A stretch of DNA of 42,945 nucleotides from Prevotellaceae bacterium UBA6974 (GCA_002450165.1 DJYQ01000009.1:1-42945), one strand, 5' to 3'. Shown: positions 33,542 through 42,225, numbered from the stretch's first letter. Numbers and translations: made by a program. The notes: generated by a model not told the origin, from the sequence alone.

Positions 33542-35341
33542 TTACTTGTTGGCGCGTTTTCTTTCCAGATGATCAAGGATTACTTTCCGCATACGCATGG
33601 ATTTCGGCGTTACCTCGACATATTCATCCTCCTTGATATACTCCAAAGCCTCCTCCAGCGAGAATATTGTCGCTGGTATAATCCTGGCCTTTTCGTCAGT
33701 ACCGCTGGCACGGACGTTGGTCAACTGCTTGGCCTTGCAGACATTGATTACGAGGTCTATGTCATGTACGTGCTCGCCTATTACCTGTCCTGCATATACC
33801 TGGTCTTGAGGCTCGATAAAGAACTTGCCCCTGTCCTGAAGATGGTCAATGGCATAAGCATAGGCATTACCGCCTTCCAATGCAATCAGCGAACCATTGG
33901 TGCGACGGTTTATCTCGCCCTTGAATGGTTGGTATTCCTTAAAACGATGTGCGATGATAGCCTCGCCCTGACTGGCTGTAAGCATATTGGTCCGCAACCC
34001 TATGATTCCGCGGCTGGGAATCAGGAACTCGATATTGACGCGTCCACCCTGACTCTCCATACTGGTCATCTCTCCCCTGCGACGCGTAACCATATCTATC
34101 ATCTTGCTAGAGAATTCCTCAGGAACATTGATTGTCATTTCCTCAACAGGCTCGCACTTGACCCCGTCTATTTCCTTGTATATTACCTGCGGCTGCCCGA
34201 CCTGCAATTCATAGCCTTCACGGCGCATGGTCTCAATCAAAACACTTAGATGCAAGACTCCACGTCCGCTGACAATCCAGCGGTCCGTACATCCCTCGAC
34301 GCTTTCCACACGGAGTGCTAAATTGCGTTCCAATTCCTTCTCCAGGCGATCGCCTATGTGACGGCTAGTGCAGAATTTACCTTCCTTACCGAAGAACGGA
34401 CTGTCGTTTATCGTAAACAACATGGACATCGTCGGCTCGTCAATACTGATTGGCGGCAATGGCTCGGGATTCTCGAAGTCACATATTGTATCACCTATCT
34501 CAAAATTCTCCACTCCGACGATGGCACATATATCACCGCTGGAAACCGCATCAGTCTTTTGCCTTCCCATACCAGTAAAAATATGCAGTTCCTTGATCTT
34601 AGTCTTTTCCAACAATCCGTCACGATGCGAAACAGTGATATTCATACCCTCCCTAAGCGTTCCGCGATGCACACGACCGACTGCGATGCGACCAGTATAT
34701 TTGCTGTAATCAAGACTGGTGATAAGCATCTGTGGAGTGCCTTCCAAAATCTCCGGTTCAGGAATATACTTAAGAATACAATCCAGCAGGTAAGTAATAT
34801 TATCTGTAGGTCTGTTCCAATCCTCGCTCATCCAACCGTTCTTGGCCGAACCATAAATTACCGGAAAATCTAGTTGCTCCTCAGTTGCATCTAAATCGCA
34901 CATCAGGTCAAAGACCATTTCATAAACCTCCTCGGGGCGGCAGTTGGGTTTATCTACCTTGTTGATTACGACAACTGGCTTCAGGCCTATCTCCAAGGCC
35001 TTCTGCAACACAAAGCGAGTCTGGGGCATAGGACCTTCAAAAGCATCTACGAGTAACAGACAGCCATCCGCCATATTGAGCACCCGCTCGACCTCTCCAC
35101 CAAAATCCGAGTGTCCAGGAGTGTCAATGATGTTAATCTTCGTATCTTTGTAAGTAATACTTACATTCTTTGAAAGAATGGTTATACCGCGCTCTCGTTC
35201 CAACTCGTTATTGTCAAGCATCAACTCACCTGTCTGCTGATTCTCGCGGAACAGATTTCCTGCGAGCAACATCTTGTCAACCAAGGTAGTCTTACCGTGG
35301 TCCACATGGGCAATAATTGCAATATTCCTAATTGAACCCAT
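33542..35341 (-). CDS. typA: Translational GTPase TypA/BipA
   Basis: A 599-aa ribosome-associated GTPase. G1 is AHVDHGKTT (11-19). G2 lies in ELERERGITI, G3 is DTPGH and G4 is NKVDKP. EF-G-like domains III and V follow, and the C-terminal domain ends QVYAGQVIGEH and later KSMRMRK. I start at ATG 35341 (MGSIRNIAII), matching other BipA proteins; an upstream frame to 35386 adds 15 unmatched residues. BipA supports ribosome assembly at low temperature and under stress. A possible -7 box, TAACTTTG, lies at 35381-35374 (minus). It leads the operon typA, yfhO-like, GT2. Confidence 0.96.
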   Translation of the reverse strand: MGSIRNIAIIAHVDHGKTTLVDKMLLAGNLFRENQQTGELMLDNNELERERGITILSKNVSITYKDTKINIIDTPGHSDFGGEVERVLNMADGCLLLVDAFEGPMPQTRFVLQKALEIGLKPVVVINKVDKPNCRPEEVYEMVFDLMCDLDATEEQLDFPVIYGSAKNGWMSEDWNRPTDNITYLLDCILKYIPEPEILEGTPQMLITSLDYSKYTGRIAVGRVHRGTLREGMNITVSHRDGLLEKTKIKELHIFTGMGRQKTDAVSSGDICAIVGVENFEIGDTICDFENPEPLPPISIDEPTMSMLFTINDSPFFGKEGKFCTSRHIGDRLEKELERNLALRVESVEGCTDRWIVSGRGVLHLSVLIETMRREGYELQVGQPQVIYKEIDGVKCEPVEEMTINVPEEFSSKMIDMVTRRRGEMTSMESQGGRVNIEFLIPSRGIIGLRTNMLTASQGEAIIAHRFKEYQPFKGEINRRTNGSLIALEGGNAYAYAIDHLQDRGKFFIEPQDQVYAGQVIGEHVHDIDLVINVCKAKQLTNVRASGTDEKARIIPATIFSLEEALEYIKEDEYVEVTPKSMRMRKVILDHLERKRANK

Positions 35342-35373
35342 ATTTCGTAACTTCTTTGTGTAAATTTCGCGCA

Positions 35374-35381
35374 CAAAGTTA
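35374..35381 (-). promoter_or_regulatory. Possible -7 box of the typA operon
   Basis: On the minus strand 35381-35374 reads TAACTTTG, matching TAnnTTTG, 33 nt before the typA ATG. No TTTG occurs at the right distance further upstream. Confidence 0.45.
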
Positions 35382-35487
35382 TACAAATAATGTATAATAG
35401 AGCGGTTTTTGACACAAAAACTGACTATTTCGCTGACTTAAAGCAATAAATTTAAGTGATAAGCACAATAAGTATCATATATTTTCT

Positions 35488-35495
35488 TACCTTTG
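35488..35495 (+). promoter_or_regulatory. -7 box of rpsO
   Basis: TACCTTTG fits TAnnTTTG exactly. The -33 element is not obvious. The transcript would start near 35502, giving a leader of about 75 nt. Confidence 0.6.
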
Positions 35496-35504
35496 CATCC
35501 GCAT

Positions 35505-35558
35505 TTGACCGGAGGCGGTAACCGAACGTATGGAAGCTGCACGGTCGAACAAGTTACC
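35505..35558 (+). promoter_or_regulatory. Structured rpsO leader, possible pseudoknot
   Basis: GACCG (35507-35511) pairs with CGGTC (35542-35546), and GGTAAC (35517-35522) pairs with GTTACC (35553-35558). The order a-b-a'-b' is that of an H-type pseudoknot, ending 17 nt before the ATG. A competing local hairpin ACCG-GAGG-CGGT (35508-35519) is also possible. S15 represses its own mRNA through leader structures in several phyla, which makes such a role plausible here. Confidence 0.5.
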
Positions 35559-35575
35559 AAAACATTAAGTACACT

Positions 35576-35845
35576 ATGTATTTGAATTCAGAAAAGAAGG
35601 TAGAGCTCTTCTCTACTTACGGCAAGGGTGCAACTGACACCGGCAGCGCTGAGAGCCAGATTGCCTTGTTCACATTCCGTATCAAGAATCTTACGGAGCA
35701 CATGAAGCAGAACCGTAAGGACCACAGCACCGAGCGTGCGCTGACAGGTCTGGTTGGTAAGCGTCGTGCGCTGCTCAACTATCTCAAGAGCCGCGACATC
35801 AACCGCTACCGTGCTATCATCAAGGCATTAGGTCTACGTAAGTAA
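35576..35845 (+). CDS. rpsO: 30S ribosomal protein S15
   Basis: The 89-aa protein binds 16S rRNA at the three-way junction of helices 20-22 early in small-subunit assembly. Family landmarks are GSAESQIALFTFRI (24-37), LTEHMKQNRKDHS (39-51) and the C-terminal LVGKRRALLNYLK followed by YRAIIKALGLRK. The gene stands alone, divergent from the typA operon, and is followed by a good terminator. Confidence 0.98.
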   Translation: MYLNSEKKVELFSTYGKGATDTGSAESQIALFTFRIKNLTEHMKQNRKDHSTERALTGLVGKRRALLNYLKSRDINRYRAIIKALGLRK

Positions 35846-35881
35846 AAGGGTTATCTCTCTTCTTGACAAGAGTAACACAAA

Positions 35882-35916
35882 GGGCTACCCCGAAATAGGG
35901 CAGCCCATTTTATTTG
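35882..35916 (+). terminator. rpsO intrinsic terminator
   Basis: GGGCTACCC (35882-35890) and GGGCAGCCC (35898-35906) form a stem with one mismatch, followed by ATTTTATTTG. It lies about 40 bp after the rpsO stop and just before the end of the convergent peptidase gene. Confidence 0.8.
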
Positions 35917-35940
35917 TCTGTTTACAGTGCGCTCTCGGCT

Positions 35941-37446
35941 CTAATGCTCAATATGCACACCCTGCTCAATGTCATATTCCCTGCTGATTTCCTGTTTACG
36001 TTTTTCGTGATGGGCATGAGCCTTGGCTTCAAGACGTTCTAAACGTTTTTTCTTCTGTGCCTTGGTAAGCCAGAAACGTGGAATAAAATCCTTGCGCTCC
36101 GAAAGCTTGTAATGCATAATGAAGAAGAAACCGGAAAGGCATATCCAACATACTATTTCCATCATGTTGAATAATGTGACCAGGTTAAACTGGAAAGAGA
36201 ATACCACCCTGTAAATAAAAATCACGGTGCGCAGCAAGCTGACAATTGCTGCAAATAATGAAATACGTTGTATAGACATATAGATTATCTTGTTCAAATG
36301 GTAATAATATGCAATGAAAAACAGCGTAACGGGGAACCACGTTGCAGTAATCAATAGATTGTACATATATATCCTGGACGAATTCTCGTTACCATACAGC
36401 AAGAAATAAACAAGCCATCCAACTGCCAGCGACATTTTCATAATCAGCACGACAAACACAATAAAGGAAAGTGTCTGCATCGGCAAATTATACGGCATCT
36501 GGAATTCGTTGGTAGGAATTGTCCAGTCAAGCGACGTGAGAAAATTGTTATTAACGTTCTTATGAACTTTATATCCATACCTCTTCAATATAAACCCTGG
36601 AACCCAAGGCATACGGAATCCCATAAAGAAGAACCTGCCGTTGCGCTGGGTCAGCCACTTTCCGTCCTCGGTAATACTGGGATACGAGTGACGGTGATGG
36701 CTATGATAGCCTCCAAACTCGGAATGACTTCTAGAGACATGTCGGGCAGCAGACTTGTCCCTGATACCCAGTACTCTTTTCCACCATGGCCCCCGCTTAC
36801 GTCTGACCCTGTTTTGCTCTTCGAGCGTCGGAGCACGGTTTGACCTTTTCTTGGGCAAAGCCGTTTTCACGAAATGGACAAAATCCCCCCAGGCACCACG
36901 GCCCACCTTGTAATGAGGACGTATTCCGCCACCTCTTGCCAAATGGTGATGATGGTGATGACTACTCTTGTTTTTCCTGAACGGAGCGGTCATCTCGCTG
37001 TAAACCGTAGAGACAGGAGACTGAATCCACAGTAGCCAATGCACAGCTAACCACGTACGGATTAGCATAAGAAAAGTCCAAACACGCATTGGCAAGCCAT
37101 TGGCTCTGAACCTAAAACCGCTCCTGCGACTCTCAATTGCCGTTACGACACCAACCATTTGGCTACGAGTAATACCACGCTCCTGATGCATACGGTTATC
37201 TCCGCAAAGCCTGTATGTATGCGTCTTGCTCGCATGATGCACTACACGGTTGACGGTCAGGAAACCATCCTTGCGCCTGTACAGCACCATAGTACCAAGT
37301 TTAAGATACTTTTTTGGCAACGGTCCTATTATACAGACATCCTTGCGAGGATTTATCGTCGGACGCATACTGGAGCTGGTTGGATAGAACCTGGCTTCGC
37401 CGCAACGCTCTATCTCGCTCTGCAAAATTATCTCATCCTGTGTCAT
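35941..37446 (-). CDS. S24/S26-like peptidase fused to a His-rich linker and a multi-pass membrane domain
   Basis: A 501-aa protein in three parts. Residues 1-120 form an S24/S26-type peptidase fold: SSSMRPT (24-30, Ser-Met-x-Pro with S26 the likely nucleophile), LTVNRVV (63-69) and GDNR (82-85). The general base, Lys in signal peptidase I or His in SipW-like forms, is expected just before R67; here it is N66. A hydrophobic helix (about 128-145) follows. Residues 150-300 are basic, low in complexity and carry HHHHHH. The rest has about five membrane helices and a charged, Lys/Glu-rich coiled tail. The ATG overlaps the upstream PqqD-like gene (ATGA). No precursor peptide or radical SAM gene is adjacent. 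Confidence 0.8.
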   Translation of the reverse strand: MTQDEIILQSEIERCGEARFYPTSSSMRPTINPRKDVCIIGPLPKKYLKLGTMVLYRRKDGFLTVNRVVHHASKTHTYRLCGDNRMHQERGITRSQMVGVVTAIESRRSGFRFRANGLPMRVWTFLMLIRTWLAVHWLLWIQSPVSTVYSEMTAPFRKNKSSHHHHHHLARGGGIRPHYKVGRGAWGDFVHFVKTALPKKRSNRAPTLEEQNRVRRKRGPWWKRVLGIRDKSAARHVSRSHSEFGGYHSHHRHSYPSITEDGKWLTQRNGRFFFMGFRMPWVPGFILKRYGYKVHKNVNNNFLTSLDWTIPTNEFQMPYNLPMQTLSFIVFVVLIMKMSLAVGWLVYFLLYGNENSSRIYMYNLLITATWFPVTLFFIAYYYHLNKIIYMSIQRISLFAAIVSLLRTVIFIYRVVFSFQFNLVTLFNMMEIVCWICLSGFFFIMHYKLSERKDFIPRFWLTKAQKKKRLERLEAKAHAHHEKRKQEISREYDIEQGVHIEH

Positions 37447-37706
37447 TCCAACAGTTCCTTTTCTTCCAGCATAGAAACTATTCCCTCTACAGCATTGCGG
37501 ATATCAACCTCGTCTGCATCATATTCCGACATCATGTGAGTCACGGCATCGTCAACAGTCATATCCTTCCGGAACAATTGCATAATTTCGGCACCAGTAT
37601 CATTCAACTGTATGACACCTGGAAAAACCTTTGAGTCATCGCCTACAGTTATAGCCAAAGTGAGCGTATGCAAAGGCTGGAACACAAAACTGTATTTAAG
37701 TTTCAT
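37443..37706 (-). CDS. PqqD-like peptide-binding protein
   Basis: An 87-aa protein of PqqD type. It has two or three short strands (SFVFQPL, LAITVG, KVFPGVIQL) and then NDTGAEIMQLF, matching the family pattern L-N-x-T-G-x-x-I-x-x-L. An acidic helix and VDIRNAVEGIVSMLEEKELLE follow, as in RiPP recognition elements. Such proteins bind leader peptides for modifying enzymes or proteases. It is coupled by an ATGA overlap to the S24/S26-like peptidase gene. TATCTTTG on the minus strand (37733-37726) is a likely -7 box. Confidence 0.85.
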   Translation of the reverse strand: MKLKYSFVFQPLHTLTLAITVGDDSKVFPGVIQLNDTGAEIMQLFRKDMTVDDAVTHMMSEYDADEVDIRNAVEGIVSMLEEKELLE

Positions 37707-37774
37707 CTATGCGTAAATTATGATGCAAAGATACAAAATTAAAAACATTATACACGAACATATCGTTTTTTTTA

Positions 37775-37782
37775 TATCTTTG
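37775..37782 (+). promoter_or_regulatory. -7 box of the GH84 gene
   Basis: TATCTTTG, 26 nt before ATG 37809, fits the Bacteroidetes -7 consensus. It is back to back with the PqqD -7 box at 37726-37733. No clear -33 element is present. Confidence 0.5.
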
Positions 37783-37808
37783 TGCTTAGTATTTAGCACA
37801 CACATACA

Positions 37809-40034
37809 ATGAAAAAGCATCACACCCTATTCCTTGCCACTATATTGGCAACCATCTTCACACCGCAGATATTTGCACAGAAGGTAACAATCTCGCCCCT
37901 GCCGCAGAAAATAACATGGGGTGAAAAAGCATTTGCAAACAATCAGCCAATCACCATTAAAGGCGATAAAACTGCCGATGCAGATGCTGTTGCAATACTG
38001 AAAAAAAACATAAACATATACAACGCAAAAAAGGTAGTCAAAGGCCGTCTGACAGTTCCGGTAAGCCTTATCATAGGCGAATACGGAGATGCTGCCGTAA
38101 GCAGGTTTGCCAAGAAAATACCTGCCCAGAAGGAAGGCTACTATCTGAAAATCTCTCCACACGAAATAATCATAGCCGGACGTGATGCAAGCGGCACCTT
38201 CTACGGGATACAGACCCTGCTGCAGATTATGTCGCAGCCACAGGTTATGCAATGTGAAATAAGTGATTATCCCAGCGTCAGCTGCCGTGGTGTCATCGAA
38301 GGTTTTTACGGAAACCCCTGGAGTCATACCGACCGATTGCGCCAACTGGACTTCTACGGAAAGAACAAGATGAACATATATGTCTATGGTCCCAAGGACG
38401 ACCCATGGCACCGTGACCGATGGCGCGAGCCATATCCAGAGACCCATAACGGCAAAATCAGGGAACTGGTTCAGGCAGCACATCGCAACAAGGTGCAGTT
38501 TGTATGGGCAATACATCCAGGAGTGGATATCAAGTGGATAAAAGAAGATTCGGTTAACGTCGTAAGGAAACTGGAGAGTATGTACAATCTGGGGGTACGT
38601 ACATTTGCAGTATTCTTTGACGATATCTGGGGCGAAGGTGCAAAAGGCGACAAGCAGGCGGGACTGCTGAACTACATAACCGACAACTTTGTACGCAAAC
38701 ACAAGGATGTAGAACCACTGATAATGTGCCCCACACAATACAACAAGAGCTGGAGCCATGGCGACTATCTGTCCACTTTGGGAACCAAGATGTACCCCGA
38801 GATTCGCATCATGTGGACAGGCAACAGCGTTGTTGATATGATAGAAGAGAACGACATGCAATGGATTAACAGCCAGATTAAGCGAAAGGCATTTATTTGG
38901 CTCAACTACCCCGTAAACGATTATTGCCAGAGCCGCCTGCTTATGGGCAAGACATACGGAAACGGACTCAATATCCATGATATGGTCAGCGGTTTTTGCT
39001 CAAACCCTATGGAGTATGCCGAAGCCAGCAAAGTGAGTCTGTACAGCATTGCAGACTACACATGGAATATGCCCCGATACGATTCCGTTTCATCATGGGA
39101 ACGGGCATTGGCATCGCTCATGCCCACATGCGCAGATGCATTTCAGGCATTCTGCGAAAACAATGTTGACCTTGGCGCAACCGGACACGGATTGCGACGC
39201 GAGGATGAAAGCCCCAACTTTACTGCGACCAACATTGATGATATGGCAGACAGCTTCGAATATCTTGTATGGGCAGCCAACAACGTACTTGCCGACAGCA
39301 TTAACCATCCAGAGATGCTGAACGAGATCGCACCATGGGTCAACAGTATGCGCCTACTGGGACATCGCGGTCAACAGTATGTAAGCATGTTATGCGCCCT
39401 GCATGCAGGAGACACTATAGCTTTTATCGGACATTACCGTGCACAGGCAGAACTTGAGCGCAAGCAGAAAGCCATCGTTAGCCGCAATTACCCAGGTTCC
39501 ATCGTAAAGGCAAAACCCATTGTCAGTGGCGACGTCATTACCCCATGGCTTACTGAACATATCTCCAAGGCTGTAAAGGAGTACAAAAAGAAGCACACTT
39601 ACGGCTTGGAGTATTTCCCTGTACAGATTTTGGAAGACGGAGAGTATTTCATAAAGGTTAACGGGGAATACCTGACCGATGCACAAGCCAGTGCAGATCG
39701 CACCGGTGACTGGCCGGTATTCCGTAAGGACCGCGACGTTATCAATCCACAGCGCCAGCAGTGGATTATTGAACAGGACAGCAAAAACGGCAGATACAGG
39801 ATTACCAACAAGCAGGACGGACGCTACATCAACGAATTAGGTAATTTCTGGCGCACAAAAAACAATCCCTATTCTCCTGATTGGAACACCTATAACCTGG
39901 ACAGGAAAGACGACAAGTGGAGCATTCAGAACGACGGCAATGCAGGTCACAATTTCTGGATACGCGAGGGTGACCGCATAACATCTGGAAGCAACCAGCA
40001 GCAATATGTATTCGAATTTGAAAAAATTAAATAA
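37809..40034 (+). CDS. Secreted GH84 beta-N-acetylglucosaminidase (O-GlcNAcase/hyaluronidase-like)
   Basis: A 741-aa exported glycoside hydrolase that removes terminal beta-linked GlcNAc, for example from mucin-type or other host glycans. It has a signal peptide (1-23, cleavage near IFA|Q), an N-terminal GH20b-like domain (about 25-150) and the catalytic barrel with GFYGNPW (165-171). The paired catalytic acids are D271 and D272 in FFDDIWG, as in characterised Bacteroides GH84. The C-terminal 140 residues form a beta-rich domain with internal repeats (RYRITNKQDGRYINE, NFWIREGDRI), possibly carbohydrate-binding. Length matches Bacteroides homologues. The C1B peptidase gene follows 10 bp after its stop. 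Confidence 0.94.
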   Translation: MKKHHTLFLATILATIFTPQIFAQKVTISPLPQKITWGEKAFANNQPITIKGDKTADADAVAILKKNINIYNAKKVVKGRLTVPVSLIIGEYGDAAVSRFAKKIPAQKEGYYLKISPHEIIIAGRDASGTFYGIQTLLQIMSQPQVMQCEISDYPSVSCRGVIEGFYGNPWSHTDRLRQLDFYGKNKMNIYVYGPKDDPWHRDRWREPYPETHNGKIRELVQAAHRNKVQFVWAIHPGVDIKWIKEDSVNVVRKLESMYNLGVRTFAVFFDDIWGEGAKGDKQAGLLNYITDNFVRKHKDVEPLIMCPTQYNKSWSHGDYLSTLGTKMYPEIRIMWTGNSVVDMIEENDMQWINSQIKRKAFIWLNYPVNDYCQSRLLMGKTYGNGLNIHDMVSGFCSNPMEYAEASKVSLYSIADYTWNMPRYDSVSSWERALASLMPTCADAFQAFCENNVDLGATGHGLRREDESPNFTATNIDDMADSFEYLVWAANNVLADSINHPEMLNEIAPWVNSMRLLGHRGQQYVSMLCALHAGDTIAFIGHYRAQAELERKQKAIVSRNYPGSIVKAKPIVSGDVITPWLTEHISKAVKEYKKKHTYGLEYFPVQILEDGEYFIKVNGEYLTDAQASADRTGDWPVFRKDRDVINPQRQQWIIEQDSKNGRYRITNKQDGRYINELGNFWRTKNNPYSPDWNTYNLDRKDDKWSIQNDGNAGHNFWIREGDRITSGSNQQQYVFEFEKIK

Positions 40035-40044
40035 CACCTACAAT

Positions 40045-41439
40045 ATGAAACACATCCTATCAGCGGCCTGTCTTTCGCTCTATACAATATGTATGATTGC
40101 CCAGACAAACATTACGCCCGAAGTATTGAAATCACTGGAGAGCCAACCAACATCAGCAGCCGACCGCGCCATAAGCAATGCCATACAGAATAATTCACTG
40201 TCCGGTATGGCAAAACAGAACAACAATCCAACTGCTCAGGACACATACTTTAGCATCGACATCTGCAACACAGGAATCACCGACCAGAAAAGCAGCGGCA
40301 GATGTTGGCTGTTCACCGGCCTGAACGTCCTGCGCCACGCAGCAGCAAAAAAGATGAATCACGAGGGACTCATGTTCTCCCAGGTATACCTCTTCTTCTA
40401 CGACCAACTCGAGAAATCCAATCTCTTCCTGCAGGCCATCATAGATACACGCAAACAGCCTCTGGAAAGCCATAAGGTACAGTGGCTTATGAAGAATGCC
40501 CTGAGTGACGGAGGCACATACACCGGTGTTGCTGACTTGGTAAGCAAATATGGCATAATCCCCAGCGATGTAAAACCCGAGACATACGTCAGCAACTCAA
40601 CCAGTGAGTTCAACACACATCTGGAACGCAAATTACGCGAAATTGCAATCAACATCCGCGAGAAAGCCTCAACAGGTGCAAGCGTAAAACAACTTGAGCA
40701 ATACAAGATGGAACAGATGAAGACCATCTACCACATGCTGACCCTGGCTTACGGACAACCAGTAAAGGAATTCACATGGGCACCCCGTGACGATAAAGGC
40801 AGATACAAGAGTGAACCCCGCAAATACACACCGCAGGAATTCTACCAGGAGTGGTGTCAAGACGCAGGAAACTTGCAGACAGATTACATTATGCTCATGA
40901 ACGACCCCTCGCGCGAATACAACAAGGTGTACGAGATAGACATGGACCGTCACATGTACAACGGACATAATTGGCTATACCTAAATCTGGACATCAAGGA
41001 TCTGGAAAAATGCGCGATAGCATCGCTGCGCGATTCTGTCCAAATGTATTTTTCATGCGATGTAGGCAAATACCTGAACAAGAGCAATGGTCTGCTTGAC
41101 CCCAAAAACTTCGATTACGAATCCCTGTTAGGCACCAGATTCGGCATGAACAAAAAACAACGCATACAGACGCTGGACTCAGGTTCGAGCCACGCCATGA
41201 CACTAGTAGCAGTCGATTTGGACAAGGACGGCAATGCCACAAAGTGGAAAGTCGAAAACTCATGGGGACCGTCCTACGGTCACAATGGTTACCTGATTAT
41301 GACCGAGGAATGGTTCCGCGAATATATGTTCCGCGTAGTAGTAAACAAGAAATACATTCCCCAGGACATAATGAAACTCACCACACAGAAGCCAATCATG
41401 CTCCCAGCGTGGGATCCGATGTTCTCTACAGAGGAATAA
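40045..41439 (+). CDS. Exported C1B cysteine aminopeptidase (PepC/bleomycin hydrolase family)
   Basis: A 464-aa papain-fold peptidase. Catalytic residues are C87 in SSGRCWLF with the oxyanion Q81 just before, H383 in GSSHAM and N405 in VENSWG. Classical members are cytosolic hexamers. This one begins with a hydrophobic signal-like sequence (MKHILSAACLSLYTICMIAQ), so it is probably exported. I use ATG 40045, which places the signal peptide at the very N-terminus; a frame from 40006 would overlap the GH84 gene. The juxtaposition with GH84 suggests joint degradation of glycopeptides. Confidence 0.92.
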   Translation: MKHILSAACLSLYTICMIAQTNITPEVLKSLESQPTSAADRAISNAIQNNSLSGMAKQNNNPTAQDTYFSIDICNTGITDQKSSGRCWLFTGLNVLRHAAAKKMNHEGLMFSQVYLFFYDQLEKSNLFLQAIIDTRKQPLESHKVQWLMKNALSDGGTYTGVADLVSKYGIIPSDVKPETYVSNSTSEFNTHLERKLREIAINIREKASTGASVKQLEQYKMEQMKTIYHMLTLAYGQPVKEFTWAPRDDKGRYKSEPRKYTPQEFYQEWCQDAGNLQTDYIMLMNDPSREYNKVYEIDMDRHMYNGHNWLYLNLDIKDLEKCAIASLRDSVQMYFSCDVGKYLNKSNGLLDPKNFDYESLLGTRFGMNKKQRIQTLDSGSSHAMTLVAVDLDKDGNATKWKVENSWGPSYGHNGYLIMTEEWFREYMFRVVVNKKYIPQDIMKLTTQKPIMLPAWDPMFSTEE

Positions 41440-41451
41440 ATCGTTTGAAAA

Positions 41452-42180
41452 CTATCTGACAGGACACTTTAGCATGTTGCGGAACAATTCCACAGCATGC
41501 TTTTGTTTTTCCTGAGACAGAGGCGGTACATCCTTCAGCACATACTCGATACCCATCTTTTCGTACTTGAACTTACCCAGGTCATGATAAGGCAGAATCT
41601 CAACCTGCTCAATTACCGGATACTGCGCAAGATACTCCGCCACAGACCTCAGATGCACGTCATCATCATTGATACCCGGAGTCACCACATGTCGAATCCA
41701 TACAGGCCTCCCTATTTCCTGAAGATACTGCATGAACCTATGGTTGTTGGCACGCGTAACACCCGTCAGCGTCCTATGCAGATTGTCATCAGTCGTCTTA
41801 ATGTCCAGCAGGACCAAATCAGTCTCCTCAAGCACAGCCTTAGCCGCATCGTTGAATATCGCCCCACTGGTATCCAATGCAGTCGCAATACCATTTTCGT
41901 GACACAACCTGAAATACTCCCTGACAAATTCAGATTGTACCAGCGGTTCACCACCCGTACATGTGACACCTCCCGACTGTATGAAACTTCGATACTTCAG
42001 GGTTTCCTCCATCAACTCCTCCGCCGTCCACTCCCACTGCACGTTACCATGTATATCCCACGTATCCGGGTTGTGACAGAACTGACAACGCATGGGGCAC
42101 CCCTGCATGAAGGCAAGGAAACGGATACCGGGACCATCCACCGTCCCGAAAGACTCTATCGAATGAATACGACCAATCAT
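41452..42180 (-). CDS. pflA: Pyruvate formate-lyase activating enzyme
   Basis: A 242-aa radical SAM enzyme that installs the glycyl radical on pyruvate formate-lyase. The cluster-binding motif is C28-x3-C32-x2-C35, with DGPGIRF just before it and CTGGEPL further on. Other landmarks are DIKTTDD and ILPYHDLGKFKYE. No pflB gene is next to it; pdxT lies 45 bp upstream on the same strand. TATATTTG (42214-42207, minus) may be its -7 box. It converges with the C1B peptidase gene, with 12 bp between stops. Confidence 0.95.
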   Translation of the reverse strand: MIGRIHSIESFGTVDGPGIRFLAFMQGCPMRCQFCHNPDTWDIHGNVQWEWTAEELMEETLKYRSFIQSGGVTCTGGEPLVQSEFVREYFRLCHENGIATALDTSGAIFNDAAKAVLEETDLVLLDIKTTDDNLHRTLTGVTRANNHRFMQYLQEIGRPVWIRHVVTPGINDDDVHLRSVAEYLAQYPVIEQVEILPYHDLGKFKYEKMGIEYVLKDVPPLSQEKQKHAVELFRNMLKCPVR

Positions 42181-42225
42181 AATAGCCTGTTTCTTGTTTA
42201 GCAGGACAAATATAGCAATTTGTTT

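Noticed and set aside
36900..37000. Cloning-vector or His-tag contamination
   Set aside because: The His run is embedded in a native-looking gene with no vector, linker or protease-site sequence and is flanked by ordinary chromosomal genes.
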